A stretch of DNA of 64,000 nucleotides from Argopecten irradians (Eukaryota > Mollusca > Bivalvia > Pectinida > Pectinidae), in the NCBI RefSeq assembly GCF_041381155.1, contig NC_091137.1, forward strand, positions 16,611,765 through 16,675,764. The letters are read 5' to 3'. The position numbers were made by a program, and so were the translations under genes. Shown piece after piece: positions 23,256-34,129 of this stretch (position 1 is its first letter; each line of letters starts with the position of its first letter). The notes beneath the pieces are model-generated. The model was not told the origin of the DNA. It searched no databases and was given only the letters and a program-made list of their open reading frames with translations.

Positions 23256-23686
23256 TATTTCACAGGAATGTGTGACAATTATTGTTACATTTCACAGGAA
23301 TGTGTGACAGATATTGTTAAATTTCACAGGAATGTGTGACAGATATTGTTACATTTCACAGGAATGTGGAATGCGTGACAGATATTGTTACACTTCACAG
23401 GAATGCGTGACAGATATTGTTGCATTTCACAGGAATGCATGACAGATATTGTTAAATTTCACAGGAATGCGTGACAACTATTGTTAAATTTCACAGGAAT
23501 GTGTGACAGATATTGTTAAATTTCACAGGAATGCATGACAGATATTGTTACATTTCACAGGAATGCGTGACAGATATTGTTACATTTCACAGGAATGTGT
23601 GACAGATATTGTTAAATTTCACAAGAATGCGTGACAGATATTGTTACATTTCACAGGAATGCGTGACAACTATTGTTTAATTTCAT
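23256..23686. repeat. 32 bp minisatellite, about 13 copies
   Basis: Unit TTTCACAGGAATGTGTGACA then GATATTGTTACA. Variants at GTGTGAC/GCGTGAC/GCATGAC and TTACA/TTAAA, and one unit with a 7 bp duplication near 23365. It lies between the 5' end of gene A and the 3' end of gene B. Confidence 0.92.
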
Positions 23687-25041
23687 TTTTTCAGCCATAA
23701 AAGAAAGGAAAATAAAGGACGAGAAAGACACTCATTGTAATTTTATAGGAAGCTATCTTCACGCAGAACGAAGAAGTCCGGAGCCCAGTTGTCCATAGAC
23801 TTATCACATTGTATCGCCAATGTTCAAATCAAGTAAAACAATTTCTTGCAATACTAACTTAATAATATGTATAAGATTCGTAAAGCCATTCTTTACTTAC
23901 TTATTGTAATGAGGATATAGTCATATGCTTTGCATCTAGTGATAAATAATAATATTAAACATAACTAAACGTTTAAGGTAATAACCCTTGAACAACCGAG
24001 TGTAGACGTGGTCTGTTTGACGTATACTTCCCGTCTGATATATTTCGTTTGTTTATTGTCGGTTTGAGTCAGCATCTCCTTCAGGCCTTAAATGTGCTGT
24101 ATATTGTTTTGATGACTCTGTCTTGTTGTTAAAATGCGCACATATTCATCTATATGATTTTTGTTTTTCCTTGGCTGTAGTCTTTCTGGTAATTTTCTAA
24201 TCTGCAGTATATATTCTAGATCATTCTTACGATTAATCACTAGTACGCATTTGGTTCATTTCAAAATTTATTTGTCGTAAAAATACAATGTAGCATGAAC
24301 TAATATTTCTTTTGCAAGATATATATGACAGCTCTGTCCGAAAGTAATTCTAACTCTCACAATCCGCCTGAAGGTCACAAGCTGGAAACACAAGGGCACT
24401 TTGAACTGTTCATAGATGTTTTCCCGGTACTACGACTTCTTTCCACACAGAAAACGAACATGTATTTTATTGATCTTGACTTCATGATATGTCTCATATA
24501 GAATCTTACTGTTTGCCAAATAGTTTTAATATTGTTAAAGTTAATCTGCTTGTTAATCTCTTTACTTTCTTTCGAAATAACATATTTTTAATCTTTCAAT
24601 AGTGAGTTGAAGATCAATGTCCCACCTACCTTCCCTCGGTAGGAATCTAGGTTTTGACATTCTTTAGTACACAGTTAAAGTATAGGGTTGAGGGATATAG
24701 CAAGTTTCTGGTTTCCCGAGACTTGTCTATTTCTCGAGGCGGAGCCGGAGAAATACATTTTTAGTCTAAACATATCTTTTCTTTTGTATGTATTGGTATA
24801 TTAATATTGTTAAATCATAAGATAATGTTAATTGATAAGATTTAACATTTTCCACGCTATATGATTAACATCATCACAAGGGAATTATTTTACCTTCTCC
24901 ACAAAGTATATGATACTATGGTAATTTAATGATTATGTGTGTAGCTACGGCCCCCAAAAATATCTTACACAATTGTGCACAATTACGTATTTGGTATCTT
25001 TATATTATATTTATTGATATGTTTCTTACGTCACGACATGA
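23687..25041. other. Intergenic DNA between genes B and A
   Basis: No reading frame of note. The gene B 3' UTR should lie at its right end. Confidence 0.45.
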
Positions 25042-25720
25042 TCATGGTAGTGGGTCTGAATGTCTATCATCGACATAGGGATTGTAAGTGTCGTTTCCGT
25101 TGGCACTTGGTGGTGCATTAGTCAGGGTATTGTACACGCCTGAATCGAGTGTATTTTGAGTCGTATCATACACACTTATATCTACTTCCCTGTTTCTATA
25201 TCCTGGTTTTTGGATTTTGTGGTAGAGCTCCTCATCGGAACCGGAAACCGCTCCGATGTGATCATAAACATCATCACGCGCATTGTGGCGAGGAGGGTCT
25301 TCATGTAGATCGTTATATAGGTCACTGTCGGAAGCAACATGTCGGATAACGTTTTGATTTGCCTCATGCTCTAATAAGGACCCTTCATGTTTCGGTGATT
25401 GCTCATTCGGGGAATTATTTGCTAGATCATAAAGGTTATCACAGTTTTGTGCTAAATCATAAGGAGCGTCATCTCTAATGCTTCCACTCAAATCGAGACA
25501 GTGTGGATTGCTCTCATATTTTAGTAAATTGACGACTGTATTTCCTTTTTGTCCCGTGGTCTCTCCTTTACTGGCAGTATGGCTCCTCTCTGTGTCGCCC
25601 TCAGCAAGTCTGCGGGACTCGTGTTCCATCTCCCCCACCGTTATATCTAGATAATCGTAGTTATGTGTCTCTAAAGGGATCGTATCTCTATCAGTAGCTT
25701 CCTTAGTCCTATGGCGACGG
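25042..25720 (-). CDS. Gene B exon 10: long tyrosine-rich cytoplasmic tail and stop
   Basis: About 225 residues after the basic edge (RRRHRTKEATD), ending HSDPLP-TGA. Tyr motifs include NYDYLDI, PYDLAQN, LYDLANN, LYNDLHE, VYDHIGA, LYHKIQK, GYRNR, VYDTT, VYNTLTN and TYNPY. VYDHI and LYHKI are two YxxI units with 10 residues between them, an ITAM-like layout, but the spacing is wider than the classic 6-8. Acidic and Asn/Asp-rich with no enzymatic domain. It is unlike the gene A tail apart from the first NYDY/HYDY motif. Confidence 0.86.
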
Positions 25721-28700
25721 CTGTCGTAAATATAACAAAACAAAAATCACTTATATTAGATACTTCAATATCCGAGCTAGAAACGACAACAAAATATCAG
25801 TACACATTGAGACATTGAGTCATCTCAGAAAACATGACGTCATGCTAGCACATATTGCGTCATGAGATCACCACACATAGGTACTGACGTCAGTTATGTA
25901 CATGGCTAGGTATGCAATTTATTTGTTGACGAAATCCAAAAAATGTTGAGGAGATTTCAATAATATTTATTTAATTGTAAAACGAGCCATCTCAGTGATT
26001 TTAATTTTTACTTACCGCCGTACGCATACAATAATTCCCAATGCTGTAAGAACGGAGATGGTAGCACATCCAACAATGATATAGGGCCTTATGTCTGTAA
26101 AAGATGATCAAGTTGTGGTGATCAGTGGTTAGAGATAGCACTACCAGGTCAGTAAAATCCCCCTACAATTATAAATTGATGTTAACGAAACTCTGCATCC
26201 ACATTTTTATATATTCAATATTCTGTGAAGACCTTATGAATTAGTCACTAGTTCTAAATCATTATTTTAATGGGAAAAGAGTGATTCATTCGGGAATATC
26301 AAAGTTAAGATAGGACCAAATAACTAGTAACCATAACCATTATTATTCATTTTTTAAGCTGATAAATTATAATGATAAGGATTGCTTGTTTGATTAAATT
26401 AACGTCCTATTAACAGGTCATGTAAGGGACGGCCTCCCATGTATGCGTTGTGTAGTGTGTATGAATTGCGTGTTGCATGTTTTGAGAGACTGCGGTAACA
26501 TATATTTATTTTCACCATTCTCCATCACGCCTTTTGCGTGAAGAAACTTACAAGATAGTCGAAACCTATTCTTCATTTTGTGATATATGATTATTAGATG
26601 ATAAAGATCTCTTAACAATTTGAACTCAAGCAAACATTTTATTTCAACTGTAATACCACAAACATATGTAGGCGAAGTGCAATTCCAGAGCATATTTGTC
26701 TGCTTATTTAGTAAAATATTGTAATTCGAATAATTTTCAGCAAATATCAAATTTAATAGCCTCTTCTTTAAAAACAATTAAATAAAGAAAATCAAATAAA
26801 GACCAAACATGCAGAAGGAGCACAGAGAATAATTAAATACCGTGAGAATAATTAAATACCGTGTAGTAGGGAGGAACACAGAGAATAATTAAACTCCGTG
26901 TAGTAGGGAGGAACATAGAGAATAATTAAATACCGTATAGTCGGGAATTTTGTGGGATGATATTTTCGGGAAAATTTCAACTGTGAAATATTTAGAAATT
27001 ATTGAATAATAAATGTTTTAAAACCGAATCACGAAATCTTTGTTAACTAAAATTTGATTTTCTGTTTATGACCAAATCGCGAAAATAAACGACTTTACGG
27101 TAACATGTGAACTTAACGGTAAGTCAGAAACGTGTGAACTTTATGGTAAGCCAGTAACATGTGTACTTTACGGTAACACAGTAACATGTGAGCTTTACGG
27201 TAAATCAGTAACATGTGAATTAAACAATACCAGATTGTGTTACAGGCGGTTCTTTGTCGTTGATGTCAGTCGTGCTACTCGGAATGGCGGCCTTTGGTAC
27301 ATGTAGACATGTCTGATGTTATTGTTGTGACCTCAGGTCTGGTTATATCCGTTGATGTTGTGGCATCCGGTATCCCGGTGATCATGACCTCTCTGGTTAG
27401 ATCTGTTGATGTTATGGCATCCGGTATCCTGGTGACCGCTCTGGTTATATCTGTTGTAGTTGTGACATCTGATATTTCGGTAACCGCTGTGACACTGTAA
27501 TTTTGCTCTGTCGGTAATTAAGTGGAATAAAAAAATTTCAATTAGTAATATTACAAAATTGTTAACTAATTAGAAAATGCAAGATGAAGATTTCAATATA
27601 TATAATATGATACAATCCCACATACATTTTGTGGGCCTGTGCTGAAAAATATTTCGAACTTCGTCCTTGATCGCATTTTGATTTCGAACGTCTTTAAATT
27701 ACAGGGTGTCCCATAAATCAGGTTACGCTTTCAAAATGTTATTATTTTTGACATACATGAGCCACAAAAAAGATATTTTGCTATATGAAAATATGCAATC
27801 AAACGTTTTATTTTATGCATAATATAAAATAATAATTTGATTCTGCTGAAAACCATTGACGTCGTAGTGACATCACCACTTTTAAGATATTGGCAGGTCA
27901 AGAGAACATTATACAGGCACTGAAAAATGTTTTATTCTTTGTGAAACAGTGTTTTTGTTCATATAATGCCCCAGTTCTTAACAACTCAAATCCTTCCTGT
28001 GTGAGTATTACCAGAGGGGCAGAAAGTAATCACCAACACCAGAAAATATTGTCCAATGCATTAATTAGGTAGTATAAAATAAGAACAAATTTTTAATGCT
28101 ACTGCTCAAATGTTGCTCAAATATCACGGATAACGTCGTTTTTACAGTATGTTATTTTCAAAAATGTGTCTTTTGTGAAAATCGTTGCTAGGATTACATA
28201 GATTTGTTTGTTAAGCTGTTTGTTAATCAAAATATGAAATGTATGATTGCAGGCTTTTTGGAGATGAAATCCTGTTGCTTTACTTGTTGTAATAAAGATC
28301 ATTTTGAACTTTGAAAGTGCATCATAATTTATGGGACACCCTGTACTAATCAGGTGAAACAATCATATATCCTGGTCCAGATGCGATTGTATTTAAGCAA
28401 TATATCAAAAATTGAATGTCAGATAAAATATCCCTTGCGGATCACAAACGTTAAATTATATCCAATCAATGCCGGAACGTTGATAATTGATCTTGAAATG
28501 GCGGCCGTGTATTACCACAAACATCTCACAAATATGGGTAATAGAAAACCGTTTCAATCATGGAAAGACCATAGGAACCTCTGACAATCACAGGAAATCG
28601 GAGTGCTTTACAGATAACAATTCAAACCCGGGGTTAGGTTTTAAAATGGCCTTAGCAGTAAACACGATAGCTTGTATCTGCTATAAAGAAGTCTCTGTAA

Positions 28701-31700
28701 TCATATAATTACAAATAGTCTTTAAACCAATACATGTACACATACGCATGACTAAAGTGCCTATTTTGTGCCAAAAATGATTTTCTTATTTGTTTTTTTT
28801 GGGAGAGGGATGCTGCAATATCATTTTTTTTATTTGTTCAGAAAACTAAATATGAACATGTTTGATGTCATATATGCAAGCCAAGAAGTTACATTTTTAA
28901 ATATATTAAGAACAAGAGATAAAATATGACGGATTTTAAATATGCACGTTTAATATTACGCGATATATGCAAAAATTCATATTCACATTAAGAAATATTT
29001 GTTCATTGAACATATTCTTGAATTTTCACTCTACTTAAATGTCATAATAGCATTTAACAATTGTATTCTTTAGAATATTGTAAACCATCTTATATTCACG
29101 CATAAGATATTCCACCTCTTCGTTATTTTCATCATATTTTCTACCATATGGCTCTTACAGACATATCGTGTACCGATGTGGTACCATTTCTTTCCCCCTC
29201 TAATAGTTTCCCCGGGGAATGAATCGGCTAGGTGATTCTTTCCCCTCTCTTGAATAATTCTAGGGGGAACTATTGGCTAGCTGATTATTTCCCCCCTCTC
29301 GATTAATTTCCAAGGGGGGGGGAACTATTGACTAGCTGATTCTTTTCCCCTCTTGATTACATCTAGGGGGAAACTGTTGGCTAGCTGATTCTATCCCCCT
29401 CTCGAACTATTTCCAGGAGATGGGGAGACCATTGGCTAGCTGATTCTTTCCCTTTCTCGATATTTTTTAGGGGGGGGGGGTTGGCTTGCTGATACTTCCC
29501 CCCTTCTTTATATATTTTTAGGAGGGGAAAACTATTGTCTAGCTGATTATTTCCCCTTCTTGATTAATTCTAAGAGGGGAAACTATTGGCTTGCTGATTC
29601 TTTCCCCTCTCTTGTTTAGATCTGGGGGAAACTATTAGCTGGCTGATTCTTCCCCCCCTCTTGATTAATTCTAGGGGGGGACTATTTGCTAGCTGATCCC
29701 TCCTCTTGATTATATCTAAGGGGGGGGGGGGGGTTATTGGCTAGCTGATCCCCCCTCTTGATTAATTCAAGGGGGGAATTATTGGCTTGCTTATTCTCCC
29801 CCCCCTTTTGATTATATCTAGAGGGAAGGGGGGGGGGCAAATAAGCTAGTCAATAGTTTCCCCCTTATAGAATAAATAGACAGGGAAGGGAGGTAAGAAT
29901 CAGCTAGTTAAAAGTTCCCCCCTAGAAATAAATATAGAGGGAAGGGCGGGGGGGGGGAGAATCAGCCAGCCAATAATTACCCCCCTAGAAATAAATAGAC
30001 AGAGAATGGGGAAAGAATCAGCAAGCCAGTAGCCCCCATCCTCACCCTAGAAATAAATAGACAGGGAATGGGGAAAGAATCAGCTAGCCAATGGTTGCCC
30101 CCACCCCCTAGAAATAAAATCAGAGGGAAGGGGGGAAGAATAAGCAAGTCAAAAGTATTCCCCATAGAAAAAAGAGACAGGAAACGGGGAGGGGGGATCA
30201 GCTAGCCAATAGTTCCCCACATATAAATAAATAGACAGGGAAGGGGTAAAGAATGAGTTAGCCAATAGTCCCCCAAAGATATTAATAGATAGGGAAGGGG
30301 GAAGAATAAGCTAGTCAATTGTCCCCCTCCTAGATATAAAGAGACAGGAAAGTGGGGAAAGAATCAGATAGACAATAGTTCCCCCTAAAAATAACTTTCC
30401 CCGGAAAAAAAATCAGCAGGGGGGGGGGGAGAATTTGCTGTTGGTATTCAGTGTAAAGGTTTAGACAATGATTCGCGACACATTTGAATTCGCGTACAAT
30501 CTTTCGCGAAAATACGCGACAATGTGTATCTCTCTCAGATAAACTGTATCTCTCTCAGATAAAATGCCTTACAGTATTATCATATGCAATATTGTTGTGT
30601 ACGCATTGGTATAAGTATCACGTGTTTTAAAGCTTGTACTCTACGCCTACTTTGGTCTCCAAAGTTTTTATCCATTACTCGAAGGGATATTAATGAATAC
30701 GTAAATTTAATCAATAAATAAATGTTAATTATGATAACTTACGCTTCTGCCGACACAGAAATGATGATTTTTTGGTACAGTCATGCAATCTATCTTGGGA
30801 CACGCTCGGTGATCCTTTGACTATGTATAGGCACCATTGGTTGGTAACATTGGATGGGGGATCTGGAATTACAAATCAGAGACGCTTCTCAGGGTTTAGT
30901 TCGTCATTATAGGGATCGTTACTTCGTCAGAAGGAGATAAATCAACCGTGACATGTTTTTATGGTCCACGATATCACTGATATATATTTTTCCTTGTTGA
31001 TTTAGTCACGGGTTTAATATATAGATACATCGAAATATAAAACGTTGCATCAGTTAATATGATGAAGATATAATAATTGTTAACTAAACCAACTGAAACG
31101 GAATAAGTATACTGTTAATTTGTTGGGTAACTCGTCCTATTAAAAGTTAGGACCATTTAAGAACTTGCCAATTTTATATGATAGAGGAAAACTGAAGTAA
31201 CATGAAAAATCACCAACCAGAGATCAATAACTGGCAACCGCCAACATTGAATTAGAACTCACTGAAATGGTTATATGCATAATCTTTAAATAAACCTATA
31301 TTTCAGAAAATCATGAAATTAGATTTTTTTCAACTGATTGATCAACTTGTCAACTATGTTTTCTGGTTAATGTATAATGTCACCAGTTATTAAGTTAAAT
31401 TCAAATTATGACAGACCCTACCCTTCACAGACTCTACAAAGAGCTCTCTTCTGCGGACTCCAACCCAATACTGTGAAGGTTCGCTATATCTAAACTGGCT
31501 GACACTCAGTTTTGTCGGGTTGGCCAGGTAGCTCCCATTGGTAACACAATGCTTCAGTGCGTTTTTATAATTAAGAAAAAGAGCACTTCCGTTATTGTTC
31601 TGGGGTATATAAAACGGTCGGTCGCTGCTGTCATTTGAATCTATGAAAATATAAGGATGGCATAAGTTAGATAATATATCCATGGGCAAATTATCGAGAG

Positions 31701-33987
31701 AAAAAAAAAACCCAGAAATTAATAAATATTGCATTATTCCTCCTTTTCATGTCACTTTTCTGTTTATACAAGGTTTTTTGACACAATTTTAAATATTATT
31801 GACAAATAGTTTTTTTATATCTTCTTTTTCATTTCACGTTTTTGCAAATACTTTACAAAAATACGGGATGCCTTCACCAACACGAATCGCAAATTGACAT
31901 GACAATGAATTATAAGAATATGAAGATAAGATTTTCAGTTTACTTACCCACTGCACACAAAAAGGATTTCGGAATCAGACAGTGTCGCGCTTTTATCACA
32001 ATGGAGGAACCTTTCTCCGCCATTCCACAATGGGACCTACTGATACCTCCCTTGATATCAGTGTCTGTACCAAATAGCAGTATGCATAAGAAAATCATTC
32101 GAGATAAATTACCTTTATAACTTTATTACTTTTACATTTCAGTGAAATACAATGATATCATTAAGAATATGAAGATATTAAATATTAGTTTATATACTGT
32201 ATACCAACTTTCGCGACCAAATTAAATTTGCTAATATTTGTTGCTGTGAAATAGTATAAAAGTGTGGAGCATTATAAAGTGATTGCCGACTAGGATACAC
32301 CCTGAGTCATTGGAAATACATTTTAATTAAGATTTGATCAGTGAATCATTGTCCACAGGCATACTAGGACGGTATTTACATGTAACGTAGTGTTGATAGA
32401 CCTCGTGTCCTCCACAGTAGTCCTCCTTCTGGCCTGGACAGGTGATGTTACACAGCTTTAGGGGCTTCCGAGTAGATACATCCGGAGGTTCATCAACACA
32501 CACACAGTTATATATCTGTTAAAGGAAAACTTCTATTAAAACTATTTATCATACAGAAAAGAACTCGTATAAGGTTTATTCATGTTAATTGATTTTCATA
32601 CCCATAATGTACAACACAGTATTACGCTTTTAAATTATCCTTTTGCCTATAAAAGTTATCAATGCAAATATTGCATATCGAAAATTCCGATAGATAGAAA
32701 CGTTACAATTGATCCGACTACATCTATGAGTTCCGAAAACGACCAATTGCAAATACTGAATATGATAAAACAGTCCATTTTGACTTACGTTCACTAGGAT
32801 GTCAGAAGCACCACAAAAACGTCGACATTCAGAAATGTCATTTTGTTCGATTCTATGTATCTGTCGAGTTGAACTAAAACAACCTGAATCAGAACAAAGA
32901 AGTAAATACAATGGGCGGATTCGTTTACTAAAGAGAGTAATATAACAGAGAATCGTGTTGTTTAAATGTCTGTTTGATCTCCGGGCTTTAACCAGAAAAG
33001 GATAAAAGGCATGGATATCATCATATTTCGTACTAGCAATTATTTGTAGTAGAACTGGAAATATCCATCTTCTCCCAACGTAATATATATGAATCATGGA
33101 CCTTTTACGGACCTTTGTTGGGGTCCATTATGCTGTTATAACGACCGGTTAGAATACATTCGGTGTTTCTAAAAATGGAAACACCGAGACAATATGCTAG
33201 TGACAATGAAAATTGTGGAAAATAATATCATATCTAAAGTTTTGATATAAAGTACCAGTGGGATACATCCAGGGCGTGGTGTATGTGTATTGGCCGACCC
33301 AGACGGGGTCAGAGGTCGTTAGAAGTTGTCGAAGTTTCTCGACCTCCTCTGGCGTAGGTACGGCGAGGGTGGCGTATATGTCTCTACAGGTCTCGAAGGC
33401 CTCATCCCACGTTAACTTGATGTCGTAAAGCCACAAAGTATCTAAACACACAATGCCATCAAAATATCAATTTGATTGAAATAGTGATTACTGGTTTCTG
33501 TTGATTCTGCTGTTAAAAAAATGAAAGGATAGAAAAAGGATTTGGACACATGCAAAACGTCCACTCGATATTATGACGACCACAAAACTAAAAGCAAATG
33601 ATAAAAAACTGTTACTACTGAAGAGAATAGCTCAGGAAAAGTCTTCATACATTAAGTTAGGAAATTCTTCATGGGATGTTATGTTCAAAGAAAAACAATC
33701 TCAGAATTTTTTTTTATCTAGCTCACATATGAAGTTTTACATATTTTTTATAGATCATTTTCAGTCGAGGCCTAAACTATCAACTAGGAAGTTTATCATT
33801 CAACATCAAGTCTGTTCATTACAATACACGCCATCAATGAAATATAACACACAAACAAAAACTTCGTGTTTAGGTCATATACATAACGTTAACTATACAC
33901 ATTACCACTGATTTTCGTTCTATCCTCGGCGTTGACCCTCACTCCCTGTAGTGATACCACCAGGATAATGATCCAAGGATGACCCAT
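25042..33987 (-). CDS. Gene B: WSC/C-type lectin type I membrane receptor, paralogue of gene A (10 coding exons)
   Basis: Spliced model: 33987-33906, 33441-33256, 32883-32789, 32515-32380, 32064-31948, 31640-31422, 30862-30743, 27486-27231, 26094-26016, 25720-25042. Architecture matches gene A: signal peptide, CTLD 1 split by a WSC domain, CTLD 2, Thr-rich stalk, membrane helix, tyrosine-rich tail (~655 residues). Intron phases match gene A at every shared boundary and both membrane exons are 79 nt. The pair lie head to tail about 2.6 kb apart, so tandem duplication is the simple explanation. The extracellular sequences are strongly diverged while the Cys framework is kept. One defect: the stalk exon needs one base fewer for the frame to continue. 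The intron before the stalk exon carries a large inverted minisatellite and a mariner-like MITE. Confidence 0.83.
26016..26094 (-). CDS. Gene B exon 9: transmembrane helix
   Basis: 79 nt, phase 1 to 2. Encodes DIRPYIIVGCATISVLTALG then IIVCVRR: one helix with a basic cytoplasmic edge, same length and phases as gene A exon 10. Confidence 0.86.
26385..26530. mobile_element. Fragment of a second interspersed repeat sharing the SINE tail
   Basis: TTAACGTCCTATTAACAG then GTCATGTAAGG is the reverse complement of the 3' tail of the SINE at 11022. It is followed by a different body (GGCCTCCCATGTATGCGTTG, GTGCATGTTTTGAGAGACTG-like). In a gene B intron. Confidence 0.5.
26818..26944. repeat. 37 bp tandem repeat, about 3.5 copies
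   Basis: Unit GAGAATAATTAAATACCGTG then TAGTAGGGAGGAACACA; the first unit is truncated to about 19 bp. In a gene B intron. Confidence 0.85.
27095..27222. repeat. 27 bp tandem repeat abutting the gene B stalk exon
   Basis: About 4.5 imperfect copies of AGTAACATGTGAACTTTACG then GTAAGTC. Ends within 10 bp of the donor site of exon 27231-27486. Confidence 0.82.
27231..27486 (-). CDS. Gene B exon 8: Thr-rich repeated stalk, with an apparent one-base frame error
   Basis: Encodes a Thr/Ile-rich stalk of about three imperfect 23-25 residue repeats (ITSTDLTREV, TTSTDITRPEV, IPDAT...). The entry frame (acceptor cacag at 27487-27488) runs to a TAG near 27254, while the frame needed by the membrane exon is the +1 frame, reading AIPSSTTDINDKEPPVTQSG at the end. 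The exon is 256 nt; 255 would keep the phase 1 to 1 symmetry seen in the gene A stalk exons. The slip lies around 27290-27330. It may be an assembly error, an allele or real damage. A minisatellite abuts the donor side. Confidence 0.65.
27702..28343. mobile_element. Mariner-like non-autonomous element
   Basis: Ends CAGGGTGTCCCATAAAT and ATTTATGGGACACCCTG are perfect 17 bp inverted repeats flanked by TA on both sides, the Tc1/mariner target duplication. 642 bp; I see no transposase motif. It lies in the gene B intron between exons 7 and 8. Confidence 0.82.
28344..29180. other. Intron sequence of gene B, nothing recognised
   Basis: AT-rich; the two short frames (28354-28584, 28487-28708) have no support. 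Confidence 0.45.
29185..30430. repeat. Large inverted minisatellite (two opposed arrays)
   Basis: Left arm (to about 29825): about 12 units of ~50-55 bp with GCTAGCTGATTCTTTCCCCT, CTTGATTAATT and a G-run, then AACTATTG. Right arm (from about 29830): about 11 units in the opposite orientation (AATCAGCTAGCCAATAGTTC, C-run, TAGAAATAAATAGACAGGGA). The arms turn over near 29825 with no spacer of note. G and C runs vary from 4 to 12. It sits in the gene B intron between exons 7 and 8. Confidence 0.88.
30743..30862 (-). CDS. Gene B exon 7: C-terminal half of CTLD 2
   Basis: 40 codons, phase 1 to 1. NQWCLYIVKGSP then RLHDCTKKSSFLCRQK: CL....C.....flC end of the CTLD. Acceptor ttccag, donor C|gtaagt. 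Confidence 0.86.
31422..31640 (-). CDS. Gene B exon 6: N-terminal half of CTLD 2
   Basis: 73 codons, phase 1 to 1. Reads LNYKNALKHCVTNGSYLANP and SQYWVGVRRREL (WVG strand). Acceptor ttcatag, donor G|gtaggg. Confidence 0.83.
31948..32064 (-). CDS. Gene B exon 5: C-terminal half of CTLD 1
   Basis: 39 codons, phase 1 to 1. Contains SRSHCGMAEKGSS and ARHCLIPKSFLCAVG: the C...C....flC signature that ends a CTLD. As in gene A, its N-half lies upstream of the WSC exons, so this is an interrupted CTLD and not a tandem one. Confidence 0.82.
32380..32515 (-). CDS. Gene B exon 4: second half of WSC domain
   Basis: Begins IYNCVCVDEPPD, then LKLCNITCPGQKEDYCGGHE and VYQHY: the CxC, CxxxC and CGG..vY elements of a WSC C-terminus. 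Phase 0 to 1. Confidence 0.86.
32789..32883 (-). CDS. Gene B exon 3: first half of WSC domain
   Basis: Begins GCFSSTRQI and contains ISECRRFCGASDILVN, the WSC first-half Cys pattern. Acceptor attcag, donor AAC|gtaagt, phase 1 to 0. Confidence 0.85.
33256..33441 (-). CDS. Gene B exon 2: N-terminal half of CTLD 1
   Basis: 62 codons, phase 1 to 1. LTWDEAFETCRDIYATLAVP, then PEEVEKL, DPVWVGQYT and PWMYPTG: the same CTLD N-half as gene A exon 2, ending at the equivalent residue before the WSC domain. Canonical gt donor here. Confidence 0.85.
33906..33987 (-). CDS. Gene B exon 1: start codon and signal peptide
   Basis: Encodes MGHPWIIILVVSLQGVRVNA, a good signal peptide with a likely cleavage after VNA, then EDRTKIS. 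Donor G|gtaatg, phase 1. The 44 bp tandem array begins only about 140 bp upstream. Confidence 0.82.
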
Positions 33988-34129
33988 TCCTCAGTGGACA
34001 ATTACATAATGCTAATGATACATCTGCTTCATTTCCTTGTTTGCCTGACAAATGTTACGAATGTTGCTTAATGAAACGTGTTTTATCAGTGTTAGAGTTC
34101 CAGGCCCGCAAAATTTATTCACATTAAAG

